Shown here one piece after another: positions 16,326 to 24,413 of a stretch of DNA of 64,000 nt (its first letter is position 1; each line of letters opens with the position of its first letter). The position numbers were made by a program, and so were the translations under genes. Under the pieces are notes generated by a model. That model was not told where the DNA came from, ran no database searches, and worked only from the letters and a program-made list of their open reading frames with translations. This stretch comes from SpSt-501 sp037481615 (lineage in GTDB: Bacteria > Desulfobacterota > Desulfobacteria > Desulfobacterales > SpSt-501), in assembly GCA_037481615.1 (NCBI GenBank), contig JBBFLI010000014.1. The stretch is one strand, 5' to 3'.

Positions 16326-16376
16326 CCGGATGCGAAAGCGCACCGCCCGGCGAGGGCGGCGCTCTTTCGCATCCGG
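16326..16376. repeat. Long imperfect inverted repeat before qmoA
   Basis: The 13-nt arm CCGGATGCGAAAG (16326-16338) is repeated in reverse complement at 16364-16376. An inner 6-bp stem (CCGCCC/GGGCGG) closes a GGCGA loop, with two mismatches between the two stems. No T-run follows on either strand, so it is not an ordinary terminator. It lies 77 nt before the qmoA start and may be an RNA processing/stability element or a protein-binding site. Confidence 0.6.
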
Positions 16377-16452
16377 ACGAACCCCGGGCGGCCGGCGCCC
16401 GGTCGAACCCACACCCCCGGGGGGATCCCCCGGCCCTGGACGGAGGAACGGC

Positions 16453-17727
16453 ATGAGTGAAGAAAAAGCAGCCCCGGCAAGCGGCACCATCCTGGTCGTC
16501 GGCGGCGGCATCAGCGGGCTCACCACCGCGCTCGAGGCCGCCGAGGTCGGCTACGAGGTCTTCCTGGTCGAGAAAAACCCCTACCTGGGAGGCCGGGTCG
16601 CCCAGTTGAACCAGTACTTCCCCAAGCTCTGCCCGCCGACCTGCGGGCTGGAGATCAACTTCCGGCGGATCAAGGACAACCCGAAGATCCATGTCCTGAC
16701 GATGGCCGAGGTGGAGCGGATCGAGGGCAAACCCGGCAATTACACGGTCGCCGTGCGGGTCCGGCCCCGCTACGTGAACGAGAACTGCACCTGCTGCGGG
16801 GCCTGCGCCGAGGCCTGCCGGACGGAGATCCCGAGCGAGTTCGACTTCGGCATGAAGACGGTGAAGGCGGCGTATCTCCCCTTCGCCATGGCCTTCCCCG
16901 CGCGCTATGTGATCGACCCCCGGATTCTCGGGACCGAGGACGCCGAGCGGGTGAAGGCGGCCTGCCGCTACGACGCGGTCGACCTCGAGATGAAGCCGAA
17001 GAGTTTGCAGCTGAACGCGGGGGCCGTGGTCTGGGCCACGGGCTGGGTGCCCTACGACGCCAAAAGGATCGACAACTTGGGCTTCGGCCGGCACAAGAAC
17101 ATCGTGACGAACATGATGATGGAGCGCATGGCTTCGCTGAACGGCCCCACCGCGGGGGCGATCCTGCGCCCCTCGGACGGCAAGCCTCCGGCGAGCGTCG
17201 CCTTCGTCCAGTGCGCCGGCTCGCGCGACGAGAACCACCTCGCCTACTGCTCCTACATCTGCTGCATGGCGAGCCTCAAGCAGGCGACCTATGTGCGCGA
17301 GAAGTGCCCCGAGGCCGAGATCTACGTCTTCTACATCGATCTGCGCGCCCCGGGCTACCGCTACGAGCGCTTCTACGACCGGATCAAGCAGGACCCGCGG
17401 GTCCACTTCATCAAGGGCAAGGTGGCCCAGGTCTCCGAAGACCCGCAGACGGGCGACCTGACGGTCGTCGCGGAGAACGCCGTGACCGGCGAGAAGATCG
17501 AGCAGAAGGTCGGGCTCGTGGTGCTCGCCACCGGCATGCAGCCGACCGCCTCCGTGCACAAGCCGCCGGCCGCGGTCAAGACGACCCCCGAGGGCTTCAT
17601 TCTGAACGCGCCCGAGGCCGGTCTCTTCGCGGCGGGCTGCGCCGCGAAACCGGCCGACGTCGTCTCCTCGAACCAGAACGCGACCGGGATGGCGCTCAAA
17701 GCGATCCAGACCGTGGTGAGACGGTAG
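16453..17727 (+). CDS. qmoA: Quinone-interacting oxidoreductase subunit QmoA
   Basis: About 424 residues. QmoABC is thought to carry electrons between the membrane quinone pool and AprAB. QmoA is a HdrA-like flavoprotein: the FAD motif VVGGGISGLTTALEAAEVG is near residues 15-33, and NQYFPKLCPPTCGLEINF near 55 matches the HdrA family. A four-cysteine group CTCCGACAEAC lies near 113-123, consistent with an Fe-S site, and CAGSRDENHLAYCSYICC near 254-271 holds additional conserved cysteines. The ATG at 16453 has GGAGG upstream. qmoB begins 10 nt after the stop. Confidence 0.95.
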   Translation: MSEEKAAPASGTILVVGGGISGLTTALEAAEVGYEVFLVEKNPYLGGRVAQLNQYFPKLCPPTCGLEINFRRIKDNPKIHVLTMAEVERIEGKPGNYTVAVRVRPRYVNENCTCCGACAEACRTEIPSEFDFGMKTVKAAYLPFAMAFPARYVIDPRILGTEDAERVKAACRYDAVDLEMKPKSLQLNAGAVVWATGWVPYDAKRIDNLGFGRHKNIVTNMMMERMASLNGPTAGAILRPSDGKPPASVAFVQCAGSRDENHLAYCSYICCMASLKQATYVREKCPEAEIYVFYIDLRAPGYRYERFYDRIKQDPRVHFIKGKVAQVSEDPQTGDLTVVAENAVTGEKIEQKVGLVVLATGMQPTASVHKPPAAVKTTPEGFILNAPEAGLFAAGCAAKPADVVSSNQNATGMALKAIQTVVRR

Positions 17728-17737
17728 GAGGTCGATC

Positions 17738-20071
17738 ATGAACAAGAAATACGGTGTGTACATCTGCCAGGGCTGCGGCATCGCCGAGGCCCTCGACATC
17801 GAAAAGCTGAGCGCGGTCGCCTCCGACGAGGGCTATTCCGTCAAGACCTCGCCCGTCCTCTGCGGCCGCGAAGGGGTCGAGATGCTCCGGGCGGAGGTCG
17901 CCTCGGGCGTGAACACGCTCGTGATCGCGGCCTGCTCGCCCCGCGTGCTCCACGACACCTTCCGCTTCGACGGCTGCATCGTCGAGCGGGTGAACCTGCG
18001 CGAGCACGTGGTCTGGTCCCACCCGCGCTCGGTCTGGCCCGCTCCGACGGAGGAGCAGAAGGACGACGAGAGCTTCATCGACCACGTCCAGATGATGGCC
18101 GCCGACTACCTCAAGATGGCGCTCGCCAAGGTGGAGAAGATCCACCTCCCCGAGCCCTACAAGCTCGAGGCCCTGAACCGGCGCATCCTCGTGATCGGAG
18201 GCGGCCTGACCGGCATCACCGCCGCCCTGGAGGCGGCCCGCGCCGGCTACGAGGTGGTCGTGGTCGAGAAGGAGGCCTCCCTCGGCGGGCACGCGCGCCG
18301 CTGGCGCAAACAGCTCCCCCTCGAGTACCCCTACGAGAAGCCGGTCGCGCCGGTGCTGCAGGAGAAGCTGCGCGAGCTCGAGGCCGAGCCGCGGATCACG
18401 GTGCGCACGAACACGGTGGTCGCGCGCATCGCGGGCCAGCCCGGCGATTTCACCGTGACCTTCAAGAAACCCGGCGAGCAGATCGAGTTCGACGTGCCCT
18501 ATCCCCTGCCCCCGGAGATGCGCGTCGACGAGAACGGCAAGGAGCTCGAGGCCGACCAGCTCCTCGAGCGCTACAAGGAATACAACAAGGGCAAGGTCGA
18601 CATTCTCACCTTCGACCCGAACGGCGAGAAGTTCGGGGCGGTGGTGCTCGCGGCCGGGTGGCGCCCCTATCGGCCGGCCGAAGGGGAGTTCGCCCATCTC
18701 GGTTTCGGGACGCTCCCCGATGTCGTCACCAACGAGCAGTTCGAGGAGATCGCCGCGCAGGGCAAGATCAAGCGCCCGAGCGACGGTCGGGAGGCGAAGT
18801 CGGTGGTCTTCATCCAGAGCCCGGGGCAGGGCGGGGACCGGGATTTCCCCTACGCCGCCTCCGTCACCAGCCTCGTCGCCCTGAAGCAGGCGACCTACGT
18901 GCGCGAGGACTACGCCGACGGCAAGGCCTTCATCCTCTATCAGCACATGCGCACGCCCGGGCTGACCGAGAATTTCTACAAGGCGGTGCAGCAGGATCCC
19001 GGCGTCTTCCTCACCAAGGCCCAGGTCACCCGCGTGGCCGGAAACGGCAAGGGGCTCGTGGTCGAGGCCGAGGACACGCTCCTCGGGCAGCCGATCCAGA
19101 TCCCCGCGGATCTCGTCGTGCTGGCGACCGGCATGGTCCCGGCGACCAAGGACGACCCGGTGATCAACCTCGCCTACCGCCAGGGGCCGGGTTTCCGGGA
19201 CAACGCGATCTTCGACGACTACGCCGACTCGAACTACATCTGCTTCCCCTACGAGACCCAGCGGACGGGCATCTACGCCGCGGGCGGGGTGCGCCGCAGC
19301 ATGACCGTCGAGGAGGCGATGGAGGATGCGACGGGGGCGGCCCTCAAGGCCATCCAGTGCCTGGAGTCGGTCCACCGGGGGGTCTCGGTCCACCCGCGCT
19401 CCGGGGACATGAGCTACCCCGACTTCTTCTTCCAGCGCTGCACCCAGTGCAAGCGCTGCACCCAGGAGTGCCCCTTCGGGGCGCTCGACGACGACGAGCG
19501 CGGCACCCCCAAGCCCAACCCGACCCGCTGCCGCCGCTGCGGCACCTGCATGGGGGCCTGCCCCGAGCGCATCATCAATTTCGCCAATTACAGCATCGAC
19601 TCCGTGAGCTCGATGGTCAAGGCGATCAAGGTGCCCTCGACCGACGATTTCGACGAGCCGCCGCTGCGCATCCTGGGGCTGGTCTGCGAAAACGACGCTT
19701 ACCCCGCCCTCGACATCGCCGCGCTCAACCGACTCTCCTGGAACGCCGACGTGCGCTTCATCCCGGTGCGCTGCCTGGGCTCGGTGAACGTGATCTGGAT
19801 CAAGGATGCGCTCTCTCAAGGGATGGACGGGGTTTTCCTCATGGGTTGCAAGCACGGGGACGACTACCAGTGCCATTTCGTCAAGGGCAGCGAGCTCGCC
19901 GAGATCCGGGTCAAGAAGATCGGCGAGGCCCTGGCGAGCCTCGCCCTCGAGGTCGAACGCGTGGCCCAGTTCCAGGTGGCGATCGACGAGTACGACAAGA
20001 TCCCGCAGATGATCCAGGAGTTCGTCGGGACGATCGAGGGCCTGGGGCCGAATCCGTTCAAGGGGTTCTGA
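17738..20071 (+). CDS. qmoB: Quinone-interacting oxidoreductase subunit QmoB
   Basis: About 777 residues. It fuses a HdrA-like flavoprotein with a C-terminal MvhD-like domain, as known for QmoB. An N-terminal CGIAEALDIEKL segment is followed by the FAD site VIGGGLTGITAALEAARAGY near 149-168. A double ferredoxin motif lies at about 568-610 (CTQCKRCTQECP, CRRCGTCMGACP). The MvhD-like part starts near 644 (ILGLVCENDAYPALDIAALN) and carries CLGSVN and GCKHGDDYQCHF. It should be a cytoplasmic, membrane-associated electron-transfer subunit. qmoC follows 33 nt downstream with its own AGAGGAGG site. Confidence 0.95.
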   Translation: MNKKYGVYICQGCGIAEALDIEKLSAVASDEGYSVKTSPVLCGREGVEMLRAEVASGVNTLVIAACSPRVLHDTFRFDGCIVERVNLREHVVWSHPRSVWPAPTEEQKDDESFIDHVQMMAADYLKMALAKVEKIHLPEPYKLEALNRRILVIGGGLTGITAALEAARAGYEVVVVEKEASLGGHARRWRKQLPLEYPYEKPVAPVLQEKLRELEAEPRITVRTNTVVARIAGQPGDFTVTFKKPGEQIEFDVPYPLPPEMRVDENGKELEADQLLERYKEYNKGKVDILTFDPNGEKFGAVVLAAGWRPYRPAEGEFAHLGFGTLPDVVTNEQFEEIAAQGKIKRPSDGREAKSVVFIQSPGQGGDRDFPYAASVTSLVALKQATYVREDYADGKAFILYQHMRTPGLTENFYKAVQQDPGVFLTKAQVTRVAGNGKGLVVEAEDTLLGQPIQIPADLVVLATGMVPATKDDPVINLAYRQGPGFRDNAIFDDYADSNYICFPYETQRTGIYAAGGVRRSMTVEEAMEDATGAALKAIQCLESVHRGVSVHPRSGDMSYPDFFFQRCTQCKRCTQECPFGALDDDERGTPKPNPTRCRRCGTCMGACPERIINFANYSIDSVSSMVKAIKVPSTDDFDEPPLRILGLVCENDAYPALDIAALNRLSWNADVRFIPVRCLGSVNVIWIKDALSQGMDGVFLMGCKHGDDYQCHFVKGSELAEIRVKKIGEALASLALEVERVAQFQVAIDEYDKIPQMIQEFVGTIEGLGPNPFKGF

Positions 20072-20104
20072 GGACGGGCCGAAGCGACAGAGGAGGTTCA
20101 GGAC

Positions 20105-21253
20105 ATGACCGCAAGACTCGTGGTGGAACCGGACCTGGAGTTCATCCGGGAGGTGGGGATCCTCGGCGGCGAGGACCTCAAGAAATGTTACCAGTGCGCG
20201 ACCTGTTCGGTGGTATGTCCGATTTCGCCCCAGAATCGGCCTTTTCCGCGCAAGGAGATGATCGCCGCCTCCTGGGGGCTGAAGGACAAGCTGGTGAAGA
20301 GCGCCGACCCCTGGCTGTGCCACAACTGTGGCGACTGCAACACCCGCTGCCCGCGGCAGGCCAAGCCGGGCGATGTGCTCGCCGCGATCCGCGCGCGGGC
20401 GGTCGAGGAGTACGCCGCACCCCGGGCGCTCGCCCGGGCCGTGAACACGCCGGCGATGCTCCCCGTGCTGCTTCTCGTGCCCGCGGTCTACATCGTCATC
20501 ATGGGCTTCCTGATGGAGAAGATCTTCGGCACGACCTTTCTCAACTTCAGCCCCGAAGGGACGATCGTCCATGCGAAGATGGTCTCCACCTGGCTCGTCG
20601 ACGTGGTGATGCTCTCGGCGGCGGCCTTCACCGTCGCCGTCTTCGCGCAGGGCGTGAGGCGCTTCCTCGGCGACATCCACCAGAACGCGCTCGCCGAGGG
20701 CAAGACCGTTAAGCCGACGATCGACGCGGCGGGCTTCTTCCAGGCGCTCCTGCGCACGATCCCGGTGATCCTCCGGCACGCCAAGTTCAACGAGTGCACC
20801 GAGAACCGCGAGCGGGCGATCTCGCACATGCTGGTCCTGCTCGCCTTCATCGGGCTCTTCATCGTGACCTCGATCTTCTTCATCGCGATCTACGTCTTCC
20901 AGCAGCACGGCCCTTATTCGCAGCTCAACCCCGTCAAGTGGCTCGCCAACGTGAGCGGGGTTGCGCTCATCATCGGCAGCATCCTGCTCATCCGGCAGCG
21001 GCTCGCCAAGGCCGACCAGAAATCGGTCTACAAGGACTGGCTGCTGCTCGGCCTCGTCCTCGGCCTGGGCGTGACGGGCATGGGGGCGCAGCTTTCGCGG
21101 CTCGCGGGCTGGGCGGGGGTCTCCTACACCGTCTATTTCATCCACCTGATGCTCGTGTGGTTCACCTTCGCCTACCTCCCCTTTTCCAAGCTCGCCCACC
21201 TTGTCTACCGCACGGTCGCCATGACCTACGCGGAGTACGCGGAAAGGCGATGA
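20105..21253 (+). CDS. qmoC: Quinone-interacting oxidoreductase membrane subunit QmoC
   Basis: About 382 residues. The N-terminus is a HdrC-like ferredoxin domain with CYQCATCSVVCP (from residue 28) and CHNCGDCNTRCP (near 72-83). The remainder (about 118-382) has several membrane-spanning helices resembling a cytochrome-b/NarI-like HdrE domain (MLPVLLLVPAVYIVIMGF, MLVLLAFIGLFIVTSIFF, LLLGLVLGLGVTGMGAQL), expected to bind heme b and contact the quinone pool. Candidate heme ligands include histidines in VILRHAKF, AISHML and VYFIHLML. A terminator follows 33 nt after the stop. Confidence 0.95.
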   Translation: MTARLVVEPDLEFIREVGILGGEDLKKCYQCATCSVVCPISPQNRPFPRKEMIAASWGLKDKLVKSADPWLCHNCGDCNTRCPRQAKPGDVLAAIRARAVEEYAAPRALARAVNTPAMLPVLLLVPAVYIVIMGFLMEKIFGTTFLNFSPEGTIVHAKMVSTWLVDVVMLSAAAFTVAVFAQGVRRFLGDIHQNALAEGKTVKPTIDAAGFFQALLRTIPVILRHAKFNECTENRERAISHMLVLLAFIGLFIVTSIFFIAIYVFQQHGPYSQLNPVKWLANVSGVALIIGSILLIRQRLAKADQKSVYKDWLLLGLVLGLGVTGMGAQLSRLAGWAGVSYTVYFIHLMLVWFTFAYLPFSKLAHLVYRTVAMTYAEYAERR

Positions 21254-21286
21254 CACCGCGGCCCGCCGCGGTTTCGCCGAAAGAGG

Positions 21287-21323
21287 AAACCGGCATGCCG
21301 GGTCATCCGGCATGCCGGTTTTT
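21287..21323 (+). terminator. Intrinsic terminator after qmoC
   Basis: A 15-bp stem (21287-21301 with 21307-21321) with a GTCAT loop runs into a T-run. It separates qmoABC from sat. Confidence 0.92.
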
Positions 21324-21471
21324 GCCGCCCCGAACGGGCCGGCGAGCGGCGGAAAGGCTTGCCTTTTCCCGACGGGCGGGGTAGAAGACCCCTTCCCCCC
21401 GAACCAGCAGCCCCGTGCCCCGCGGCACGCGATTCGGAAAACGACACCCCGAGAAAGGAGGAACGCACGGT

Positions 21472-22731
21472 ATGGCCGAAATCGGACATGGCGGAAAAGA
21501 GATCAAGGAGAGGATCCTCGAACCGGCGGAGGCCAAGAAGCGCATCCAGGGCCTGAAGGCGTACCCCATCCGCAGCCAGCTCGCCAACGAGGTGATCGGC
21601 ATCGCCTACGGCTTTTTCAGCCCGCTCGAGGGCTTCATGGGCAAGGCCGACGTCGAGGCGGTGTGCAAGAAGATGCGCCTCAAGGACGGGAAGACCGTCT
21701 GGAGCATCCCCATCGTCTTCGACATGTCGAACGAGGAGATCGCCCAGTACGGGGTGAAGCCCGGAGCCTCGATTCTGCTCACCTACACCGGAAACCCCAT
21801 GGCGATCTTCGAGATCGAGGAGGTCTACGAGTACGACAAGAAGTCGCTGGCGAAGGACGTCTACGGGACCGATGAGACCAAGCACCCCGGCTGCGCCCGC
21901 ACTTACGCCTACAAGGACAAGTTCGTCGGCGGCAAGATCGCGCTCGTCAACCGGCCCAAGATCAACGAGCCCTTCACCCCCTACTTCCTGCCCCCCCTCC
22001 AGCTGCGCAAGATCTTCAAGGAGAAGGGCTGGAAGCGCATCGTCGCCCACCAGACGCGCAACGTCCCCCACACCGGCCACGAGTGGCTGATGAAGGGCGC
22101 CTGGTTCCAGACCTACGGCGAGCTGCCGATGGACAAGCCCTACGTCGGGGTGCTCGTCAACGCGATCATCGGCGAGAAACGCAAGGGCGACTACATCGAC
22201 GAGGCGATCATCCTCACCCAGGACGAGCTGCGCAAGTCGGGTTATTTCGGCGACCACAACCACTTGACCTCGCTCACCTTCTGGGACATGCGCTACGCCG
22301 GGCCGCGCGAGGCCGTCTTCCACGCCGCCCTGCGCACCAACCTCGGCCTCACCCACCACATGTTCGGCCGCGACCACGCCGGGGTGGGCACCTACTACGG
22401 GCCCTACGACGCCCATCGCCTGCTCGAGAGCCTGCAGGGGGAGATCAACATCGTCCCCGTCTACTCCGAGAACTGGCTCTACTGCCCGCACTGCGGCGAG
22501 ATCACCTCCGAGAGCCTCTGCAATCACAAGAAGGAGTGGCAGAAGTTCTCGGGCACGCTCATCCGCAGCATCGTGCAGGACGGGGTCAAACCGCCGCGGC
22601 TGATTTTCCGGCCCGAGGTCTTCGACCTGGTGCTGGAATGCGCGGAGAAATACGGGTTCGGCTCGCCCTTCGTCGGGGAAGAGTATCTCGCCAAACGCAC
22701 GCCGGTGTTCGTCATGCCGCCGCTGGCCTAG
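21472..22731 (+). CDS. sat: Sulfate adenylyltransferase (ATP sulfurylase)
   Basis: About 419 residues. The enzyme activates sulfate with ATP to APS and pyrophosphate, the first step of dissimilatory sulfate reduction. The catalytic signature QTRNVPHTGHEWLMKGAW (QxRN plus HxxH-type) lies near residue 190, and HHMFGRDHAGVGTYYGPYDA near 295 is the second active-site segment. YCPHCGEITSE and CNHKKEWQKFSGT near 335-355 form a zinc-binding region. There is no APS kinase domain. The ATG at 21472 is behind GAAAGGAGG; an in-frame upstream ATG at 21415 is not used. A small unknown gene follows after 13 nt. Confidence 0.97.
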   Translation: MAEIGHGGKEIKERILEPAEAKKRIQGLKAYPIRSQLANEVIGIAYGFFSPLEGFMGKADVEAVCKKMRLKDGKTVWSIPIVFDMSNEEIAQYGVKPGASILLTYTGNPMAIFEIEEVYEYDKKSLAKDVYGTDETKHPGCARTYAYKDKFVGGKIALVNRPKINEPFTPYFLPPLQLRKIFKEKGWKRIVAHQTRNVPHTGHEWLMKGAWFQTYGELPMDKPYVGVLVNAIIGEKRKGDYIDEAIILTQDELRKSGYFGDHNHLTSLTFWDMRYAGPREAVFHAALRTNLGLTHHMFGRDHAGVGTYYGPYDAHRLLESLQGEINIVPVYSENWLYCPHCGEITSESLCNHKKEWQKFSGTLIRSIVQDGVKPPRLIFRPEVFDLVLECAEKYGFGSPFVGEEYLAKRTPVFVMPPLA

Positions 22732-22744
22732 GGAGGTGACCGAT

Positions 22745-23041
22745 ATGTCCGAGAAATATCCGATCAATCTGTGGGTGAACGAGGAGCGCTACGAGAAACT
22801 GCAGAAGGCGGGACTGGCCGCGATGTGCCAGGAGATGCTGGCCGGGCTCAAATGCATCCAAGTCTATTGCAACGAGGCCCAGAAGGACAAGATCCTCAAG
22901 GTCTTCCCGACCGCCAAGTTCGACAGCGCGACGACCAAGAGCATCGAACTCCTGCCGCGCCAGGTGAAAGACAAGATCTTCGATCTGGTCGTCCAGAAGC
23001 AGTCGATCGACATCATGGACGAGTTCCTGAAAGGCTATTGA
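22745..23041 (+). CDS. Unrecognised small protein in the sat operon
   Basis: 98 residues, starting MSEKYPINLWVNEERYEKLQ. I do not recognise the family. The protein is soluble-looking, with two cysteines (MCQEML, LKCIQVYCNE give Cys at about 27, 36 and 41), no signal peptide and no membrane helix. The pattern of alternating helix and strand (AMCQEMLAGLKCIQVYCNEA, DKILKVFPTAKFD, QVKDKIFDLVVQKQSIDIMD) suggests a small folded domain. GGGAGGTGACC gives a strong ribosome-binding site 7-8 nt before the ATG, only 13 nt after sat, and a terminator follows, so it is co-transcribed with sat. A role in sulfate activation is inference from context. Confidence 0.75.
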   Translation: MSEKYPINLWVNEERYEKLQKAGLAAMCQEMLAGLKCIQVYCNEAQKDKILKVFPTAKFDSATTKSIELLPRQVKDKIFDLVVQKQSIDIMDEFLKGY

Positions 23042-23071
23042 AACCCCGGGCGCTTCAACCGGGTTCCCACG

Positions 23072-23105
23072 CCAGGGCCGCCCCGCGGGGCGGCCCTGGT
23101 CTTTT
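23072..23105 (+). terminator. Intrinsic terminator after the sat operon
   Basis: A 13-bp GC-rich perfect stem (23072-23084 with 23087-23099) with a GC loop is followed by TCTTTT. Confidence 0.88.
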
Positions 23106-23235
23106 CGGGCGATGAGATCCCGGTGGCACAGCCCCCGCCGGGGCGGTTGACAACGCGGCCGGAGGTGGGAAAGTTAAAACGGTCGACGGCTCCGCGCTCG
23201 TTGAAATCGTCACCGAGAGGTCAAAGGAGACCCCC

Positions 23236-23973
23236 ATGAGAACGTCGTCCTGGATCCCCACGGCCGCCGCCTGGCTCCTGGCGGGGGCGCTTTTCGGCTG
23301 TTCCACCGCCTACGTGGCCAAACCCATGCCTTTCCGGGCGCCGTCGGCTTACCCGAATGCCGTCGAGGTCGCGGGGGCCACGGTGGCCGCCGAATCCTAC
23401 GCCGACCCCGTACAGGCGCGTGAAGCCTTCGGCTTCGACATTCGCGAAGCCGGGATGCTCCCCGTGCAGGTCATCTTCGACCACCGCGGTGAGCGCCCGA
23501 TCGAGATCGTTTCCGGGCAGACCTTCCTCGAGGACGGCCAGGGGAACATCTGGCCGCTCCTCGACCGCGACACGGCCTACGAGCGGGCCACGCGCTATGC
23601 GCAGACCCGGGAAATCGCCAAGGAGGGCGCCTATCACGCCGTTTTGGGGGCGGCGGCCGGGGCGATCATCGGTGCGGCCGTGGGCATCGTCACGGGCGAG
23701 AATGTGGCCGTCGCCACCGGCAAGGGCGCGGCCGTGGGCGGTGCCGCGGGCGCGACCCTGGGGGGGGCGAAGGGATACACCTCCGACGAGGCCCGCCGCA
23801 AGATCATCCAGGACCTGAACCGAAAGTCGCTCGAAAACCGCGCCGTCGAACCGCAGGGTCTCTCCTTCGGCTTTCTCTTCTTCCCCGGCGAGGCGGCCTC
23901 GGCGGATACCCTGCGGCTGCAGCTCCGGGAGACGGACACGGGGCGCGTGCACGCGCTCCGGATGAAGCTCTGA
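23236..23973 (+). CDS. Lipoprotein with a glycine-zipper segment
   Basis: About 245 residues. A lipoprotein signal peptide is visible with the lipobox LFGC and Cys22 as the expected lipidated residue, so the protein is anchored in the envelope. A central glycine/alanine-rich segment (about 135-180, VLGAAAGAIIGAAVGIVTGE and GKGAAVGGAAGATLGGAKGY) has the GxxxG spacing of glycine-zipper domains that insert in or associate with membranes. The flanks (FGFDIREAGMLPVQVIFDHR) look like a beta-rich periplasmic domain. Function unknown. AAAGGAGAC precedes the ATG. It stands alone between the sat terminator and the tRNA-Ser genes on the other strand. Confidence 0.75.
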   Translation: MRTSSWIPTAAAWLLAGALFGCSTAYVAKPMPFRAPSAYPNAVEVAGATVAAESYADPVQAREAFGFDIREAGMLPVQVIFDHRGERPIEIVSGQTFLEDGQGNIWPLLDRDTAYERATRYAQTREIAKEGAYHAVLGAAAGAIIGAAVGIVTGENVAVATGKGAAVGGAAGATLGGAKGYTSDEARRKIIQDLNRKSLENRAVEPQGLSFGFLFFPGEAASADTLRLQLRETDTGRVHALRMKL

Positions 23974-24011
23974 GCGCCGGAGACGGGAGTCGTGGAGGGT
24001 GGGGAAGGGGG

Positions 24012-24104
24012 TGGCGGAGAGACCGGGATTCGAACCCGGGATACCCCTTTCGGAGTATACTCGCTTAGCAGGCGAGCGCCTTCGACCTACTCGGCCATCT
24101 CTCC
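24012..24104 (-). tRNA. tRNA-Ser (anticodon GCT)
   Basis: A 93-nt class II tRNA with a long variable arm. The acceptor GGAGAGA pairs with TCTCTCC, the discriminator is G and CCA is encoded. The anticodon stem CTCGC/GCGAG closes CTGCTAA, giving GCT. It lies 15 nt downstream of a second tRNA-Ser and probably shares its promoter. Confidence 0.97.
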
Positions 24105-24119
24105 GTGCGGGTCGTTTCC

Positions 24120-24207
24120 TGGCGGAGGGAGTAGGATTCGAACCTACGTCCCGTTTCCGGGAAGCGGTTTTCAAGACCGCCGCTTTCGACCGCTCAGCCA
24201 TCCCTCC
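24120..24207 (-). tRNA. tRNA-Ser (anticodon TGA)
   Basis: An 88-nt class II tRNA. The acceptor GGAGGGA pairs with TCCCTCC, the discriminator is G and CCA is encoded. The anticodon stem GCGGT/ACCGC closes CTTGAAA, giving TGA. It is the first gene of a two-tRNA transcript reading to the left. Confidence 0.97.
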
Positions 24208-24220
24208 GGGTGAATTTTTT

Positions 24221-24250
24221 TTCCTACCACGCGGAGACCCTCCCGGTCAA
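24221..24250 (-). promoter_or_regulatory. Promoter for the tRNA-Ser pair
   Basis: On the minus strand TTGACC (24245-24250) and TAGGAA (24221-24226) are 18 nt apart, with predicted initiation about 7 nt before the tRNA at 24207. Confidence 0.6.
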
Positions 24251-24328
24251 GGATCACCCGGTCTTCCCCAGCGCACGCGCGAAGGGCTGGACGTCCCCCC
24301 GCTCCCCTTCCGCCGCGCGGGTTGCATG

Positions 24329-24355
24329 TTGACAGCCCGCGGGGAACGGTATACA
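24329..24355 (+). promoter_or_regulatory. Candidate promoter for the acidic unknown gene
   Basis: TTGACA (24329-24334) and TATACA (24350-24355) are near consensus but only 15 nt apart. The gene starts 59 nt downstream of the -10 box. Confidence 0.45.
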
Positions 24356-24413
24356 AGACGCATGCATTCCTCTTGATTCCCGACGCACAGGCAGCCACAA
24401 GGACATTGCACGC

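Noticed and set aside
14127..16526. A 799-codon antisense frame over aprA
   Set aside because: Aligned with the codon structure of aprA on the other strand, without ribosome-binding site or recognisable domains; an artefact of high GC.
17696..21313. A 1205-codon open frame antisense to qmoB and qmoC
   Set aside because: It is opposite three clearly recognised genes, has His/Asp/Glu-rich composition typical of the reverse of GC-rich coding DNA, and shows no domain.
23147..23179. A promoter with TTGACA at 23147 for the glycine-zipper lipoprotein
   Set aside because: The nearest -10-like sequence (TTAAAA, 23174) is 21 nt away, too far for a confident call.
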